A DNA stretch of 64,000 nucleotides, from the NCBI GenBank assembly GCA_963210315.1, contig OY723314.1, forward strand, positions 1,302,001-1,366,000. Direction: 5' to 3'. Positions 20,208 to 32,738 of this stretch are shown in pieces; within the stretch, counting starts at the first letter, position 1; each line of letters starts with the position of its first letter. The stretch comes from Rhynchopus euleeides. Its lineage: Eukaryota; Euglenozoa; Diplonemea; Diplonemida; Diplonemidae. The notes beneath the pieces were generated by a model. It made no database searches, was not told the DNA's origin, and saw nothing but the letters and a program-made list of their open reading frames with translations. Position numbers and translations under genes: made by a program.

Positions 20208-23011
20208 ATGTTGGTGTTCTTGGCTGACAGGAGGACCGGTGACCAGCACGCCGCTGAGATCGGGAGCGATGACACGCTCGTCAGTTTGAAGGAGTTTGTG
20301 CTGCAGGCGTTTCCCGACTTGGTTGGTGTGGGGGTGGCCGACCTGCAGCTGTCTGTGGGGGGCGAGGTCTTGTGCGGTGATGAGCCTCTGAGCAGTGTTG
20401 CAGCGGTCGAAGGCGGGTGCACAGTTGACGTTGGCCTGGAGTGCCAGCACTACCTGGATGACCTGCACAGCCAGCGCAAGAGTGTGTGGGAGGTTCCGCT
20501 GTGGGTGTCGAAGGCATCGGATGTGATCCGGGCTATTCGTCAAGACTCCACTCGGTTCGAAGCCGCGCACATCACGGTGAAGGCTGATCGTGACATCTGC
20601 CTCGCAGCGGTGCAACATGATGGCACAGCTTTGTACTACGTGCACCCCTCCCTGAAGGCTGATCGTGACATCTGTCTCGCAGCGGTGCAACATGATGGCA
20701 ATGCCTTGGAATACGTACACCCCTCCCTCCACACCGACCGTGAAATCAATCTCGCAGCAGTGCAATGGTCAGGCTGTTTGCCATTCGTGCACTCCTCCTT
20801 GAAGGACGACAATGAAATCAATCTTGCAGCAGTGCAACAGAATGGCACTGCCTTGTGCGACGTGCACTCCTCCCTGAAGGACGACCATGAAATCAATCTC
20901 GCAGCAGTGCAACAGGATGGCACTGCCTTGAAATACGTGCACTCCTCCCTGAAGGACAACCATGAAATTAACCTTGCAGCAGTGCAACAGGATGGAGCTG
21001 CCTTGATGTACGCCTCCGGCTCCCTGACATATGATGATGACTTCAATCTCGCAGCACTGCAACAGGATGGTACTGCCTTGTTCTTCCACGTGCACCCCTC
21101 CCTGAAGGACGACCGTGAAATTAACCTTGCAGCAGTGCAACAGAACGGAACTGTCTTGAAATACGCCCACGACTCCCAGAGACACGGCCGTGATATCAAT
21201 CTCGCAGCAGTGCAACAGGATGGTACTGCCTTGCGCAATGTGCACTCTCTCTTTCGAGACGACCGTGATATCAACCTCGCAGCGGTGCAACAGAATGGCA
21301 CTGCCTTGTGTGACGTGCACTCCTCCTTGAAGGACGACCGTGATATCAACCTCGCGGCGGTGCAGCAGGATGGCACTGCCTTCTATACGCCGGCCCCTCC
21401 CTGAAGCGCGACGACTATGAACTCAATCTTGCAGCAGTGAAACAGAATGGTAAGGCTTTGTACTACGTCGACGACTCCCTGAGAGACCGGGAAATTACCC
21501 TTGCAGCGGTGCGACGTGGTGCTGACTTGTACTCCGTCTGCTCTTCCCTACAGGACGATCGTGAAGTCAACATCACATCGGCGCAAAATTGTCGCGGTGG
21601 CATACACTTCGTACACTCCTCGCTGATGACTGACCGTGAAATCAATCTCGCAGCAGTGCAACAGGATGGCACTGCCTTGCGCTACGTGCACTCCTCCGTG
21701 AAGGCTGACCGTGAAATCAACCTCGCAGCAGTGCAGCAGTGTGGCACTGCCTTGGAAGACGTTCACGACTCCCTGCTGACCGACCGTGAAATCAACCTTG
21801 CAGCGGTGCAACAAAATGGCAATGCCTTGTACCGCGTGCACTCCTCCCTGAAGCCCGACCGTGAAATCAATCTCGTAGCAGTGCAACAGGATGGCACTGC
21901 CTTGTACTACGTGCACTCCTCCTTGAAGGACAACCGTGAAATCAATCTTGCAGCGGTACAACGGAATGGTACTGCCTTGTACTACGTGCACTCCTCCCTG
22001 AAGACTGACCGTGAAATCAATCTCGCAGCAGTGCAACAGGATGGTACTGCCTTGTGCTACGTGCACTCCTCCCTGAAGACTGACCGTGATATCAACCTTG
22101 CAGCGATGCAACAGGATGGTACTGCCTTGTACTACGTGCACTCCTCCTTGAAGACTGACCGTGAAATTAATCTCGCAGCAGTGCAACAGGATGGTACTGC
22201 CTTGTGCTACGTGCACTCCTCCCTGAAGGCTGACCGTGATATCAACCTTGCAGCGATGCAACAGGATGGTACTGCCTTGTACTACGTGCACTCCTCCTTG
22301 AAGACTGACCGTGAAATTAATCTCGCAGCAGTGCAACAGGATGGTACTGCCTTGTGCTACGTGCACTCCTCCCTGAAGGCTGACCGTGATATCAACCTTG
22401 CAGCGATGCAACAGGATGGTACTGCCTTGTACTACGTGCACTCCTCCTTGAAGACTGGCCGTGATATCAATCTCGCAGCAGTGCAACAGGATGGTACTGC
22501 CTTGTACTATGTGCACTCCTCCTTGAAGGACAACCGTGAAATCAATCTTGCAGCGGTACAACGGAATGGTACTGCCTTGTACTACGTGCACTCCTCCCTG
22601 AAGACTGACCGTGATATCAATCTCGCAGCAGTGCAACAGGATGGCACTGCCTTGTGCTACGTGCACTCCTCCTTGAAGGACAACCGTGATATCAACCTTG
22701 CAGCAGTGCAACGGTATGGTAATGCCTTGTACTACGTGCACCCCTCCTTGAAGACTGACCGTGAAATTAATCTCGCAGCAGTGCAACAGGATGGCACTGC
22801 CTTGTACTACGTGCACTCCTCTTTGAAGGACGACCGTGATATCAACCTTGCAGCAGTGCAACGGTATGGTACTGCCTTGTACTACGTGCACCCCTCCTTG
22901 AAGACTGGCCGTGAAATTAATCTCGCAGCAGTGCAACAGGATGGTACTGCCTTGTGCTACGTGCACTCCTCTTTGAAGGACGACCGTGAAATCACCCTCG
23001 CAGCATTGTAG
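20208..23011 (+). pseudogene. Ub-like plus DUF4116-repeat protein, single frameshift
   Basis: The ATG at 20208 follows several AG sites and opens a Ub-like N-terminus (MLVFLADRRTGDQ, then LQLSVGGEVLCGDEPLSS and GGCTVDVGLE). From about 20570 come some 32 DUF4116 repeats of 25 aa, consensus (D)REINLAAVQQDGTALYYVHS. One base is missing near 21384, since the unit there spans 20 nt where 21 are expected, so the frame ends at 21404 and resumes at 21437-23011. The total would be about 930 aa. The gene is a pseudogene, a recently broken allele or carries a sequencing error; the other units are well kept. DUF4116 has no established function. Repeats at 22000-22460 are almost identical 150-bp pairs. 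Confidence 0.8.
20570..23005 (+). repeat. 75-bp coding tandem array (DUF4116 units)
   Basis: About 32 units of 75 bp; three adjacent 150-bp double units at about 22010-22460 are nearly identical in DNA, showing recent amplification. The reverse strand is open over much of the array because of the repeat, not because of a second gene. Confidence 0.9.
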
Positions 23012-23661
23012 TGGAACAACAATGTCAGAGAACACCTACTAGCATGAATCCACTCGCCTCCGCACAAGTCTTGGTGTGTATCTCACATCAACCTCGCGTA
23101 TTTGCGTGTCAAGTATTTTTCAGACCTCCCGACGAGGCAGGTTCTCTGACTGGCGGTTGGCTGCAGTGCGTAGTGATCTTCAGACCCCCATCCCCTTCGC
23201 ACCACCCCCACCCCCAGCCACTGTGCCCCCTCCCCTCCACCCCCCCCCCTAGGGCTAAGTTGGCGTGATACGTGATACGTATCGCGTATCACGATTTGTA
23301 TCACTGCACTGCATGGGGTCAATGTTTTCGGTCCCCACAGCCAGGGGCCAGCAGATCGCGTTTCAGGAGGTCTGGGGGGCGGAGCCCCCCAGTCGCCGGA
23401 GGCCACGGTAGTGAACATACGTTCCCGGGCTGACATATCGCCCGTGACATGTCAAGCACCTGACCAAATTCGGTGGGTCAATTGGGTCAATAGTTCGGAA
23501 TCGCCCTGCTCCCTGGGGAGGGGAGGCTGGTCAGGCCTGCCCTACCAAGGTTTCGGACTGAAATCAGGCACACCGGTTCCGGACCGATCTGGACCTGGTT
23601 TCATAGGCGCGATCCTCAAAAATCCTCAAAATGTGACCGACTTTGACCCCCCCCCCCCCTA
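23012..23661. other. Intergenic region before the transposon island
   Basis: No gene seen. At 23244-23250 a C-run plus TAGGGC resembles the left end of a TA-flanked element. It is followed by a palindromic block (GATACGTGATACGTATCGCG, from about 23270), but no matching right end was found. Confidence 0.5.
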
Positions 23662-23671
23662 GGGCAGTGAA

Positions 23672-26638
23672 CACCACGGACTAGTCGGGCAGTGACGGGT
23701 GGGGTCGACTAGTCGGGACGACGGGTGAAAACTCGACAGGCGGCACCCGTCGACTCGACGGGTGGACCCGTCGAGTCGACGGGTGCCACCCGTCGGCACG
23801 ACGGGTGAACCTGCTGAAACGACGGGTGTTCCAGCCATTTCCTGTTGATATGGGCCAATTTCCATTGAAAACTAGGGGAGTACCTTGCATGGCATCAGGT
23901 TATTTTTCACGCCGAGCTATCTTCCCTGCACAGACCCACCCCCCATTACTTTCCATTTACAATTCCTAGTTGGTGATGGGCCTCAAGTGCATGTGCGACG
24001 GCTGTTCTCGTGGATTTTCATTGTTCGAGGGATCTTGACTCTGACAAACTGTGTCAGTTTGACGGAGCAACCTACTTCATGAAGCTGATCACTTTTCTGC
24101 CAGGCAAATTTTCGCCCCAGCCCCCAACCCTTGCACAACCCACAAGGCAGTCTCCAAGATACCGTACCCTCATCATCACCCAGGCCAAGATACCCCAAGA
24201 TACCATCATCACCACCCAGGCCACCCAGACGAGCCACACCAATCAATGCCAGCGGCAAAGCGTACTGCAGCGCAGGCCCTCGCCAGCGCTGTGGACATGA
24301 CGGTGTTTGTACGTGCTTGGATCAACACGTATGTTGTCGAGCGTGATGCTGATGGGTTGAGCCACATGGCCCTGAAGCAGCTTCTCGGCAAGCTGACGGA
24401 TACTACCATCAAGTCGACTGATCCCATCATCAGTCTTGCCCTGTACAAAAAGTATGAGAAGGTGGGGGGTGGGGTGATCAGCAAGTCGACCGCGAAGGAT
24501 GGTCGCACGATGTACGCTGCCCGTGTCAATAGCGGGTCAGACATCGAGTTTGTCGGGTTGGGCCTCCGGAAGAGCAACGGGAAGGACCACCCGACAGGGC
24601 TCAAGGAGATGGCCGACGCCTGCCCCGCGGCACTGCAGCTATGGTGAAGCTGTACGAGGCGGAGAAGAAACAGGCACAGAAGACCCAGCAGAGCAGGCTG
24701 GCCGTAGGCATTTTCGACGGTGCCTTCGCAACACGGTTGGTGACAGTTGCCGATAAGCAGAAGGATGAGTACAGAACGTGGTTCACGTTCAACTTCCTGA
24801 AGCAAATCGCAAGAGTGCAGAGAGGGGTTTTCGAAAAGGCGAACGTGATGTTTCGGCTCGCCTGCTTAGGGTAGCAGGGGACCATCTTGAGCTGTGGTCG
24901 GCATTTAGTAAGATGGGGTCATCTTCGCACAGGAGCGCGTTTTGTACCACACCACGAAATGACTGGTTGAAACAGCTCCACGCCTGCCACAGGGCTAGCA
25001 TCCAGGAACTTCATGAAGCTGGGTTTGAGAGCCTGTACGCAGGGGTCACCCCCCCCTGCACGACATAAACGGGTTCATCGCAATACTCGCAGAGATCTTG
25101 CCTGATGGACCTGCCGTGCAGAAGGCTGTCCTTGGCAGCTCAACGTGTTCCAACATGACGGGAAACCAGGCCAGAGATGTTCTGAGTCGCTTACTCACCA
25201 TTACCAAGACGAAGGGGGTGCAGCATCTACTCTGTATTGCAATGGAAATGCTTGTGCATTTCCGCTACAACGACATCCCCATCAAGTACCACCAGGAGGG
25301 AAAGTGCGCGAAAGAGTTCATCTTCTCGCTCATCGCAATGCACATCCTTGTGTTTGTCCTGGAGTGGGTGTCACCTGGGAGAACATCCGAGGGGCGTGGT
25401 GTTACATATATCCATTCGATGAGCCACTGGTTTGATCCAGAAGATGCACACCCCCTCGCCCTGAGTGACGAGGAACTGGAGAGGGGGAATGGCGTCCCCA
25501 AACGCCATGCCCTGAGGGTGACATCGCAGCAGACCGCCGAACGGGACCTGCTGCTCTTCGAAATGCAGAGGACCAAAGGCAAGGGGTGCGGCCTGCTGGA
25601 CCAACCGAGCACCCCGACCCTCCTGAAGTTCGGCGCGATAAAGCTTTGCTGCTGTGTCACTGCGAGGAACGCTTGTTGGAAGGGAGCAACGGCAGCACTG
25701 CAGCGGAGACTCGAGTCCCTCAGCCTTGGATCTCACGTCACAAAAAGGGGGCGATGGGGCCAACAATTTCTGGGCGACCCGGAAAACACCACTCCAAAGG
25801 CAACGCTGCTCGCATGCATCTGCAAGTCCAAATCCTGGGGCAACAGCGAGGATGTGCCAGAAGTGCCAGAACCAACACCATCCGGTACAGTGCCTGTGCA
25901 GCAGCATATCTGCATTGTGTGCTCCAAAGTTGTCCACACGAGAGAAGCACTGTTTGCGCATTATGATGCTGCACATCGGCCACAAAACAACGCGCCGTGT
26001 CAGACCTGCACTGTCACATGCCAGGAGTGCGGCAAACGGGCAAAATCGAAGGGACTGAGCCAGCACTACCTCAGTCACCATTCGCGCGTGCTGACACAAA
26101 AGCGTTGCTGTGTTTGTTTCGAGCTCTTTAAAACCACTGTAAAGCGCGACGAGCACATGAGATCCGCGCACCCGTAAGTGAGGGGGGGGGGGTGTTTGGC
26201 AGTTCAGGTACGTAGGTGATTTTGTTTGTCCTCGAGAGCGGAGTGACGTCGTGGGAGGGAGTTGTTTTACCAGGCCCCCTGCCCACCTGGATGGCTCACC
26301 CCCCTCCTGGTGGTCCACCGGTGGGCAGCCCCTTCACCAACTAGGAATTGTAAATGGAAAGTAATGGGGGGTGGGTCTGTGCAGGGAAGATAGCTCGGCG
26401 TGAAAAATAACCTGATGCCATGCAAGGTACTCCCCTAGTTTTCAATGGAAATTGGCCCATATCAACAGGAAATGGCTGGAACACCCGTCGTTTCAGCAGG
26501 TTCACCCGTCGTGCCGACGGGTGGCACCCGTCGACTCGACAGGTCCACCCGTCGAGTCGACGGGTGCCACCCGTCGTTTCACCCGTCGTCATTTCACCCG
26601 TCGTCCCGACTAGTCGTCCGGGCGACTAGTCCGTGGTG
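23672..26638. mobile_element. DNA transposon with 305-bp inverted repeats
   Basis: Inverted repeats span 23672-23976 and 26334-26638, the same length with a few differences. Ends are CACCACGGACTAGTC, flanked by AA on both sides (possible 2-bp target duplication). The outer half of each arm holds about five copies of CGACGGGTG/CACCCGTCG plus ACTAGT palindromes, probably transposase binding sites. Termini starting CACC with subterminal repeats recall CACTA/EnSpm elements, but the encoded protein is not recognised, so the superfamily is open. Confidence 0.85.
24246..26177 (+). pseudogene. Broken transposon ORF with C-terminal zinc fingers
   Basis: One long coding region appears split over successive frames: 24246-24647, 24641-24874, 24778-25068 and 25098-26177. 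The breaks could be indels (one lies in a C-run near 25055). The last part, 359 aa, ends with three Cys/His units of C2H2 type: CIVCSKVVHTREALFAHYDA, CQECGKRAKSKGLSQHYLSH and CCVCFELFKTTVKRDEHMRS. The middle (WFDPEDAHPLALSDEELERG) may belong to a transposase core, but I cannot place catalytic residues. It is the main protein of the 305-bp inverted-repeat element and is the likely source of its mobility when intact. Confidence 0.6.
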
Positions 26639-28348
26639 AAGGCAAAATACGCGTATTTTTCAGAATCCCGATTTTAAAAATACGTTGAACGTTCAAATAC
26701 GTTGAACGTTCAGCGTATTTGAACGTTTCTCACATTGCCTACCGTCTGCAGGGGCCACCAGTCACAAACCCGCCTTCCCTCAAGCAGAGCAAGGGCGAGT
26801 TGGTGGCACCAACGACAACCGTGCGGAAGACGTCCTTGGAGCACGATTTTACAGCGACTTGCTTCGCGATGCAGTCGACAACATATCCCTTGTCCTTTGC
26901 TCCATGAAGCGGGCTGGTGCAGTTGAGGTGAACCCGTGCCGGTGGGATATGCCATCCGGTTCTCCCATGCGGGATATCCCATACGTCCTGTACCCGTAGC
27001 TCAGGTTCGGCCAGCTCACGTTCGGCCATCCACTTCCTCGACACGACGGACTCCAGCCGGTCGAGTGGGGTAAAACTGGGAGATAGGTCGAGAGGGGGTT
27101 GGTACCCCCGCTTTTCCGGAGTTCACCCTTGAAAAGAGGGGGTACCAACCACCCCTTTCCGGGTCCCGCCCCTTCTGGGACTACAGAACCCCTTTTTCAC
27201 CGACTTTTCACCACGCGTGACACTCTCCATCCCACCGGTGTCCCCTTTAGTGTGTGCAGGGGGCCCACCCCCTACTGCTAGGGGGGGTTTCATGTGTAGA
27301 GTGCACCCAGTGGGTGAAAACGCTCAAAAGCCAAAAAAACGTTCAACTTCGACGCATTTTTTTAAAAATACGTTGAACGTTCAAATACGTTGAACGTTTT
27401 TTACGTATTTTCTATCACTGCCCTAGGGGGGGTCAAATGGGGGTGACAAACACGATTTTTCAAAAAACCGGCGCAGAGGCCCCAAAGCCCCCGTAAACCC
27501 TCCAAACCCCCCCAGATCGGTCCGGAAACCCATCGAACCCCACTTTTCCACCATTCCGGGCACCTCAGGTGCCCGAATTGGGGTACCTAAATTTTGTGCC
27601 ACCGTTTGGTACCGTACAGTGCCACTGTGTGGGAGGTTGGAAAAGAAAATGCCCCAACACACCACATCTGAGGGTTGCAATGCATGTTGCTTGCCAACCA
27701 CGTCATCCGGTGGGTGTCAGGCGCTATGTAGGTGGCATCAGCCAGGTCTTCGATGTGTTCTGGCTTGTATATGTACCTCCCTGCCTGCGGCACAGGCACT
27801 GCCTTTGTCCCCCACACCAGCCACAGAGAGCGTATTGTACTCGGTCCACGGTTGCTGATTCATTGTGATGCGTTGTATCCTCGAGTGAACGTCACACACT
27901 AGTGACACCACCACCCGCCATCCGAGAGCTGTATTGACTTTGCGCGCTTCCGTTGCATTCACCTCGCCACGCATATTGCACTGTTCAGTACCAGTGCTCT
28001 TGGGCCAGGCAAAGTAGACCGCAGCAAGTACCAATTCTGGCACAATGGGTACCACGACAGCGCACTTAGTGTGTTCCCGGAATGTACAGCTCGTGTTGCA
28101 ACAGTCGTTGTCAACACATCCCGGTTGTGGAGCACTGCTGCACAGGAATCACACGACCATCTGGACTTGTTCCGTACCTACAGGCAGCCTCCCGGTGCAT
28201 GGTGGCAGGGAGGTACATATACAAGCCAGAACTCATCGAAGACCTGGCTAATGCCACCTACATAGCGCCTGACACCCACCGGATGACGTGGTTGGCAAGC
28301 AACATGCATTGCAACCCTCAGATGTGGTGTGTTGGGGCATTTTCTTTT

Positions 28349-28595
28349 GCACATAACACACCTGTGTGGTACGGGAAATGCTACGAGGAACGCGATGGAC
28401 TCGGGACTGCTGCTGGCCTCTCTTGCTATGGTTTACTTATGTTTCGTGCTCCACCTGCTCCACCTCATTCTGCACTTCAGATGATCCACTTCACGTGGGT
28501 TACGGGGTTTGGGACAACGATGATATGTTGTGTCCGACGACAAGGTAAGGTAAGCTCATCGAGGTACACCAAACCGGAGTTGTCAAATCAAAAAA
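28349..28595 (+). repeat. YR-2 left repeat A1
   Basis: 247 bp, nearly identical to A2 at 32798-33044. Confidence 0.9.
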
Positions 28596-28639
28596 GACAC
28601 ACCGCCCGAGAGGCAATTGGTGTGACACAACAGCGATGA

Positions 28640-29410
28640 CACAACCACTCTGCCCGAGGGGGCGCGTTTTTAGCGACCGAGACCTCCTCTCCTGACTGGG
28701 GGACACACGATCTGACCGTCTGAGAGACGCAGCATTCTACCCTGCCCGAGGGGCACCCACTCTCCTGACCGAGAGACACGCAGTCTTGCCCGAGGGGCAC
28801 CTGGTTTCCTGACCGAGACAATATTCTGCCCGAGGGGCACTCACTCTCCCGACCGAGAGACACGCAGTTTTGCCCGAGGGGCACCTGTTCTCCTGACCGA
28901 GACAATATTCTGCCCGAGGGGCACCCACTCTCCCGACCGAGAGGCGCAGCATCTCGCCCGAGGGGCACCTGTTCTCCTGACCGAGACAAAAATTTTGCCC
29001 GAGGGGCACCCACTCTCCCGACCGAGAGACACGCAGTCTTGCCCGAGGGGCACCTGTTCTCCTGACCGAGACAATATTCTGCCCGAGGGGCATCCACTCT
29101 CCCGACCGAGAGACGCAGCATCTCGCCCGAGGGGCACCTGTTCTCCTGACCGAGACAATATTCTGCCCGAGGGGCACTCACTCTCCCGACCGAGAGACAC
29201 GCAGTTTTGCCCGAGGGGCACCCGTTATCCTGACCGAGACAAAACTATGCCCGAGGGGCACTCACTCTCCCGACCGAGAGACGCAGCATCTCGCCCGAGG
29301 GGCACCTGTTCTCCTGACCGAGACAAAAATTTTGCCCGAGGGGCACCCGCTCTCCCGACCGAGAGATACACAATCTTGCCCGAGGGGCACCAAATCCCGA
29401 CCGAGAAGAC
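28640..29410 (+). repeat. Hairpin tandem array 1 in YR-2
   Basis: About 16-17 units of about 40-46 bp built on TGCCCGAGGGGCA (a GCCC/GGGC stem with a GAG loop) followed by CTCCTGACCGAGACA or CTCCCGACCGAGAGAC. The two unit types largely alternate. Unit length is not a multiple of three, so it is unlikely to encode a repeat protein. Confidence 0.9.
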
Positions 29411-29859
29411 GACCCTCACACCATGCTCGTGTCAGGTCTCAAGAGGGCTGAAGCCGCGGTTGAGGACAACAACACCCCCACGCACTGGTTCTAATAAATG
29501 ACGGCGAGGTGCACGGGGGGATCAGCACGAAGGAGGGGCGCAAAAAGATGGGGATGATGACGCCGTGGTGTTCAAGGTGGTCCTCCGCCGCTTATGAACG
29601 TGACAGCGGGACAGCGCTGCGCCCGTGGCCGCAGCGGATTGAGGACATTCCCATCAGCCATCGAGACTATCACCGCGCCTCGCCGAAAACCTGCTTCACG
29701 CTTGATCGCGCTCAAGGTTTCCAAACGCATACTTCAGCTGGAGGTTCCGTCACAGAGGCGCTGACAAAGGCGGGACCAAGAGCAACAGTCGGGTGCTGAT
29801 AAATGGGTCGATACTGATGCAGCAAAGTGACGTCAGTGATATCCAACTCCTACTTTCCT

Positions 29860-30620
29860 GACCGAGACACGATCTTGCCGAGGAGCATCGGACCGAGACA
29901 CCCACTTCTGCCTGAGAGGCACCTAGCCGAGACGCATTTTTCCTGCCCGAGGGGCATCTCGCCGAGACATTACCTGCCTGAGGGGCACCTGGCCACGACA
30001 TACCTACAGCTTACGCTTGCGGGGCACCCTGCCTGAGGAGCACCTGGCCAAGACATACATTTCCGCCTACGAGGCACCCTGCCCGAGGGGCACCTGGTCA
30101 AGACACACACTTCCGCCTACGGGGCACCCTGCCCGAGGGGCACCTGGCCAAGACAGACACTTCCGCCTACGAGGCACCCTGCCCGAGGGGCACCTGGTCA
30201 AGACACACACTTCCGCCTACGGGGCACCCTGCCCGAGGGGCACCTGGCCAAGACAGACACCTCTGCCTACGAGGCACCCTGCCCGAGGGGCACCTGGCCA
30301 AGACAGACACTTCCGCCTACGAGGCACCCTGCCCGAGGGGCACCTGGCCAAGACATACACTTCCGCCTACGAGGCACCCTGCCCGAGGGGCACCTGGTCA
30401 AGACATACATTTCCGCCTACGGGGCACCCTGCCTGAGGGGCATCTGGCCGCGACATACACTTCCGCCTACGGGGCACCCTGCCTGAGGGGCACCTGGCCA
30501 AGACGCACATTCATGCCCGAGGGACACCGGGCCGAGACATTACATTCCCTGCCTGAGGGACACCTGGCCGAGACACATTCCTGCCGAGGGGCACTCACTC
30601 CCGACCGCGAGACGCAGGAT
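29860..30620 (+). repeat. Hairpin tandem array 2 in YR-2
   Basis: A regular 50-bp period at about 30021-30470 (CTTCCGCCTACGAGGCACCC then TGCCCGAGGGGCACCTGGCC then AAGACA), with degenerate units on both sides. It shares the TGCCCGAGGGGCA hairpin with array 1. Confidence 0.9.
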
Positions 30621-32738
30621 TTTGCCTGAGGGGCACCTCCTCTCCTGACCGAGACACAACCCCGCCCAGCACAGTGCCGAGGGGCATTTACGCTTTCGAC
30701 TGGAATACCGAGCCTGACCCGGGGAGACACAATCGTGCCACAATCGTGAGGGGCATACTCTCTTGATTGAGAAATACACCTTTTTTGCCCGAGCGACGGC
30801 ACCTGAAGGCGGAAGGGTGGCCTGTCACACACAGCCTGCCAGATCCAGCTCGAGCACGGTGACGCGACGTGAGCTTTCCGAGGGCGACAGTTTTCGTGTA
30901 CCAATGCAACGCCCCCGGACACGCCCCCGAGAAGCCGGCACGTCTGTCGTGCCCAGCTTATCTGCGCGAATGCCGACTACGCGCACCCCGGCGTCAAGCG
31001 GATGCCCGCACACGCCCCAAGCGGGGCATACTCCGTCGAAGCATAGTCTCCCTGCCGGGGGACACACATTCAAGCCTGCATTATTCACAGGGGTCAGGGG
31101 GAGTTCCGGGCGTCTGGGGCCCGGTGTTGAGACGTACGACCTCACAGTTCCATGCAGGGAAGGGGAGCTGCTGACTGGACACCTGCGAGGTGCCGTGGGA
31201 CATACACAGAGATCAGGTATCCAACACAGCCGAGACGCTCTCCCAAGCTGCACTGCTCGGGGAGCAAAAGAAGCAGCGACTGAGAGACGCGTCCGCATCG
31301 CCTGTGTCAGCGGTGCCGCCGCTGAGGGGGTCCACCGAAACCGCAGCCATGGCAGCGGGCCGAGATCATTCCACAAGGTTGGGGGGCAGTCAGCCAGTCT
31401 TCCCGAGTACCCAGCAGCCTACTCGACAAGCCCGAACAGCGACTGCAGCGTGCGACAAGCTCCGGTCCGCGGGGACTCACCTCTCTCATTAAGAAGGCGA
31501 CTCCGAGAATCCTTCTGGCATGCCCACACCTCCAGGGCCTCGAATTTCCTCACGCACCGGGAAATACGCCCTCCACACTGAGTCCGGGCGTTACCACTGA
31601 ATCGACGCCACGTGGGGCCACAGGGCCTCCGTTTGATGCGCTGTCTACGAGGCGGGCGATGGGGCAGGTACAGTGGGGATCAGCCCAGTGGGAAGGGGGC
31701 CGCAGGAACGTGTTGTCCACCGCTCGAGCGGAGTTCAGGAGACGACAGTGCGCGCGATCGCCCTCTTTCACCCAGAAGGGCCGGCACCTCTCACACCTAC
31801 CCCTGGGCACTCCATGCAGCGTCTCCAGTGCGCCATGAAGAGGCGCGTTGGGCTTCACCCCGCAACTCGCTCGCAGCCAGCGAAGACCGGAGAGGACACA
31901 GAGAGCCACAGAGCGATCGAGATCACGCCGGAAAGCACCGGGTGTTGGCCGGGCTCCCGAAGGGCGAGAGTTTAAGACGGCCGGACAGTAGACTGCTGCG
32001 GAGGAGCTGGGAGGCGAGTTTCAGACTGTGATTTCTCGATCCGCCGAGCCCTGTCCCCAGGCGAGAGCTGCCGGGTCATGGTGGCTGAATATGCGCGAGC
32101 GTCGCGGTGGTGGTGCTGGGAGCGCACCAGAGGACTGTCACGCTGAGGGGCTGGGCATGGCCACTGACTACCTGGATACGGCCGTCTCAGTGCATCGCCC
32201 GGGGTGCAAAACGACATCGAGGATGTCAGGAAGAAGGGTCATGTGGGCACACACCAATATGTCGGAGACGTGAAGAAGCCTCGAGGGGAAGGGTTCCCCA
32301 GGGGATGGAGGATCCCGAAGAGGTACAGGGTGAGGATTCAAATACCCGGAGTGGGAAACGCACCAGACGTCGGGGGTCAGCCAAGAGCGGGTGGTTGCAG
32401 CACAGGCGGGGCTGTGTGCAACCTTTGCCCCCTTAGTTTCGCCGGGTTGAGACGCATCAACTCTCTCGCCGGGTGCGGCAACTGGAGAGACAGGCATGTT
32501 GTCGATAGGGCACACCAAGAATCACGAGGCTGACCACACGACGGCGGCACACGGCCGAGGCAGGCGGATCCCCTCAGCGAGTGAGGTTCGATCGTTTTCC
32601 GTACAAGGTGCTCGTGACAACGTAGAAAGCGGTACATTACCATCGGAGGGATGCATACGATGGGCGACGGAGCCTGATCACTTCAATAGTAGACCGTTCG
32701 CGCGGCGTCCCTAAGTCCTTGGGTCCTAAGGGTCCTGG
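30621..32738. other. Unrecognised interior of YR-2
   Basis: Several open frames on both strands (for example plus-strand 30763-31581), but none has recognisable motifs or clear coding character. No RT or recombinase signature was found. It may be decayed or captured sequence, or structured RNA. Confidence 0.4.

Larger units (their letters stand above)
23662..27423. mobile_element. E1: TA-flanked inverted-repeat element, host of a nested transposon
   Basis: Left end GGGCAGTGA after C-run-TA (TA at 23660-23661); right end TCACTGCCC before TA (27424-27425). After the nested element, both inner arms carry TACGTTGAACGTTCAAATAC-type repeats (about 26685-26720 and 27365-27400). Excluding the nested element, E1 is about 0.8 kb with no clear gene. 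Confidence 0.7.

Noticed and set aside
21548..23035. Long minus-strand ORF opposite the DUF4116 array
   Set aside because: It mirrors the 75-bp repeat and has no features of its own; the plus strand matches a known domain.
28640..30620. CRISPR-like array
   Set aside because: Units are tandem and degenerate, spacers are repeats themselves, there are no cas genes and the DNA is eukaryotic and inside a retroelement.
30763..31581. 272-codon ORF inside YR-2
   Set aside because: Arg/Ser/Pro-rich without motifs, competing frames in the same interval, and no match to Gag, RT or recombinase signatures.
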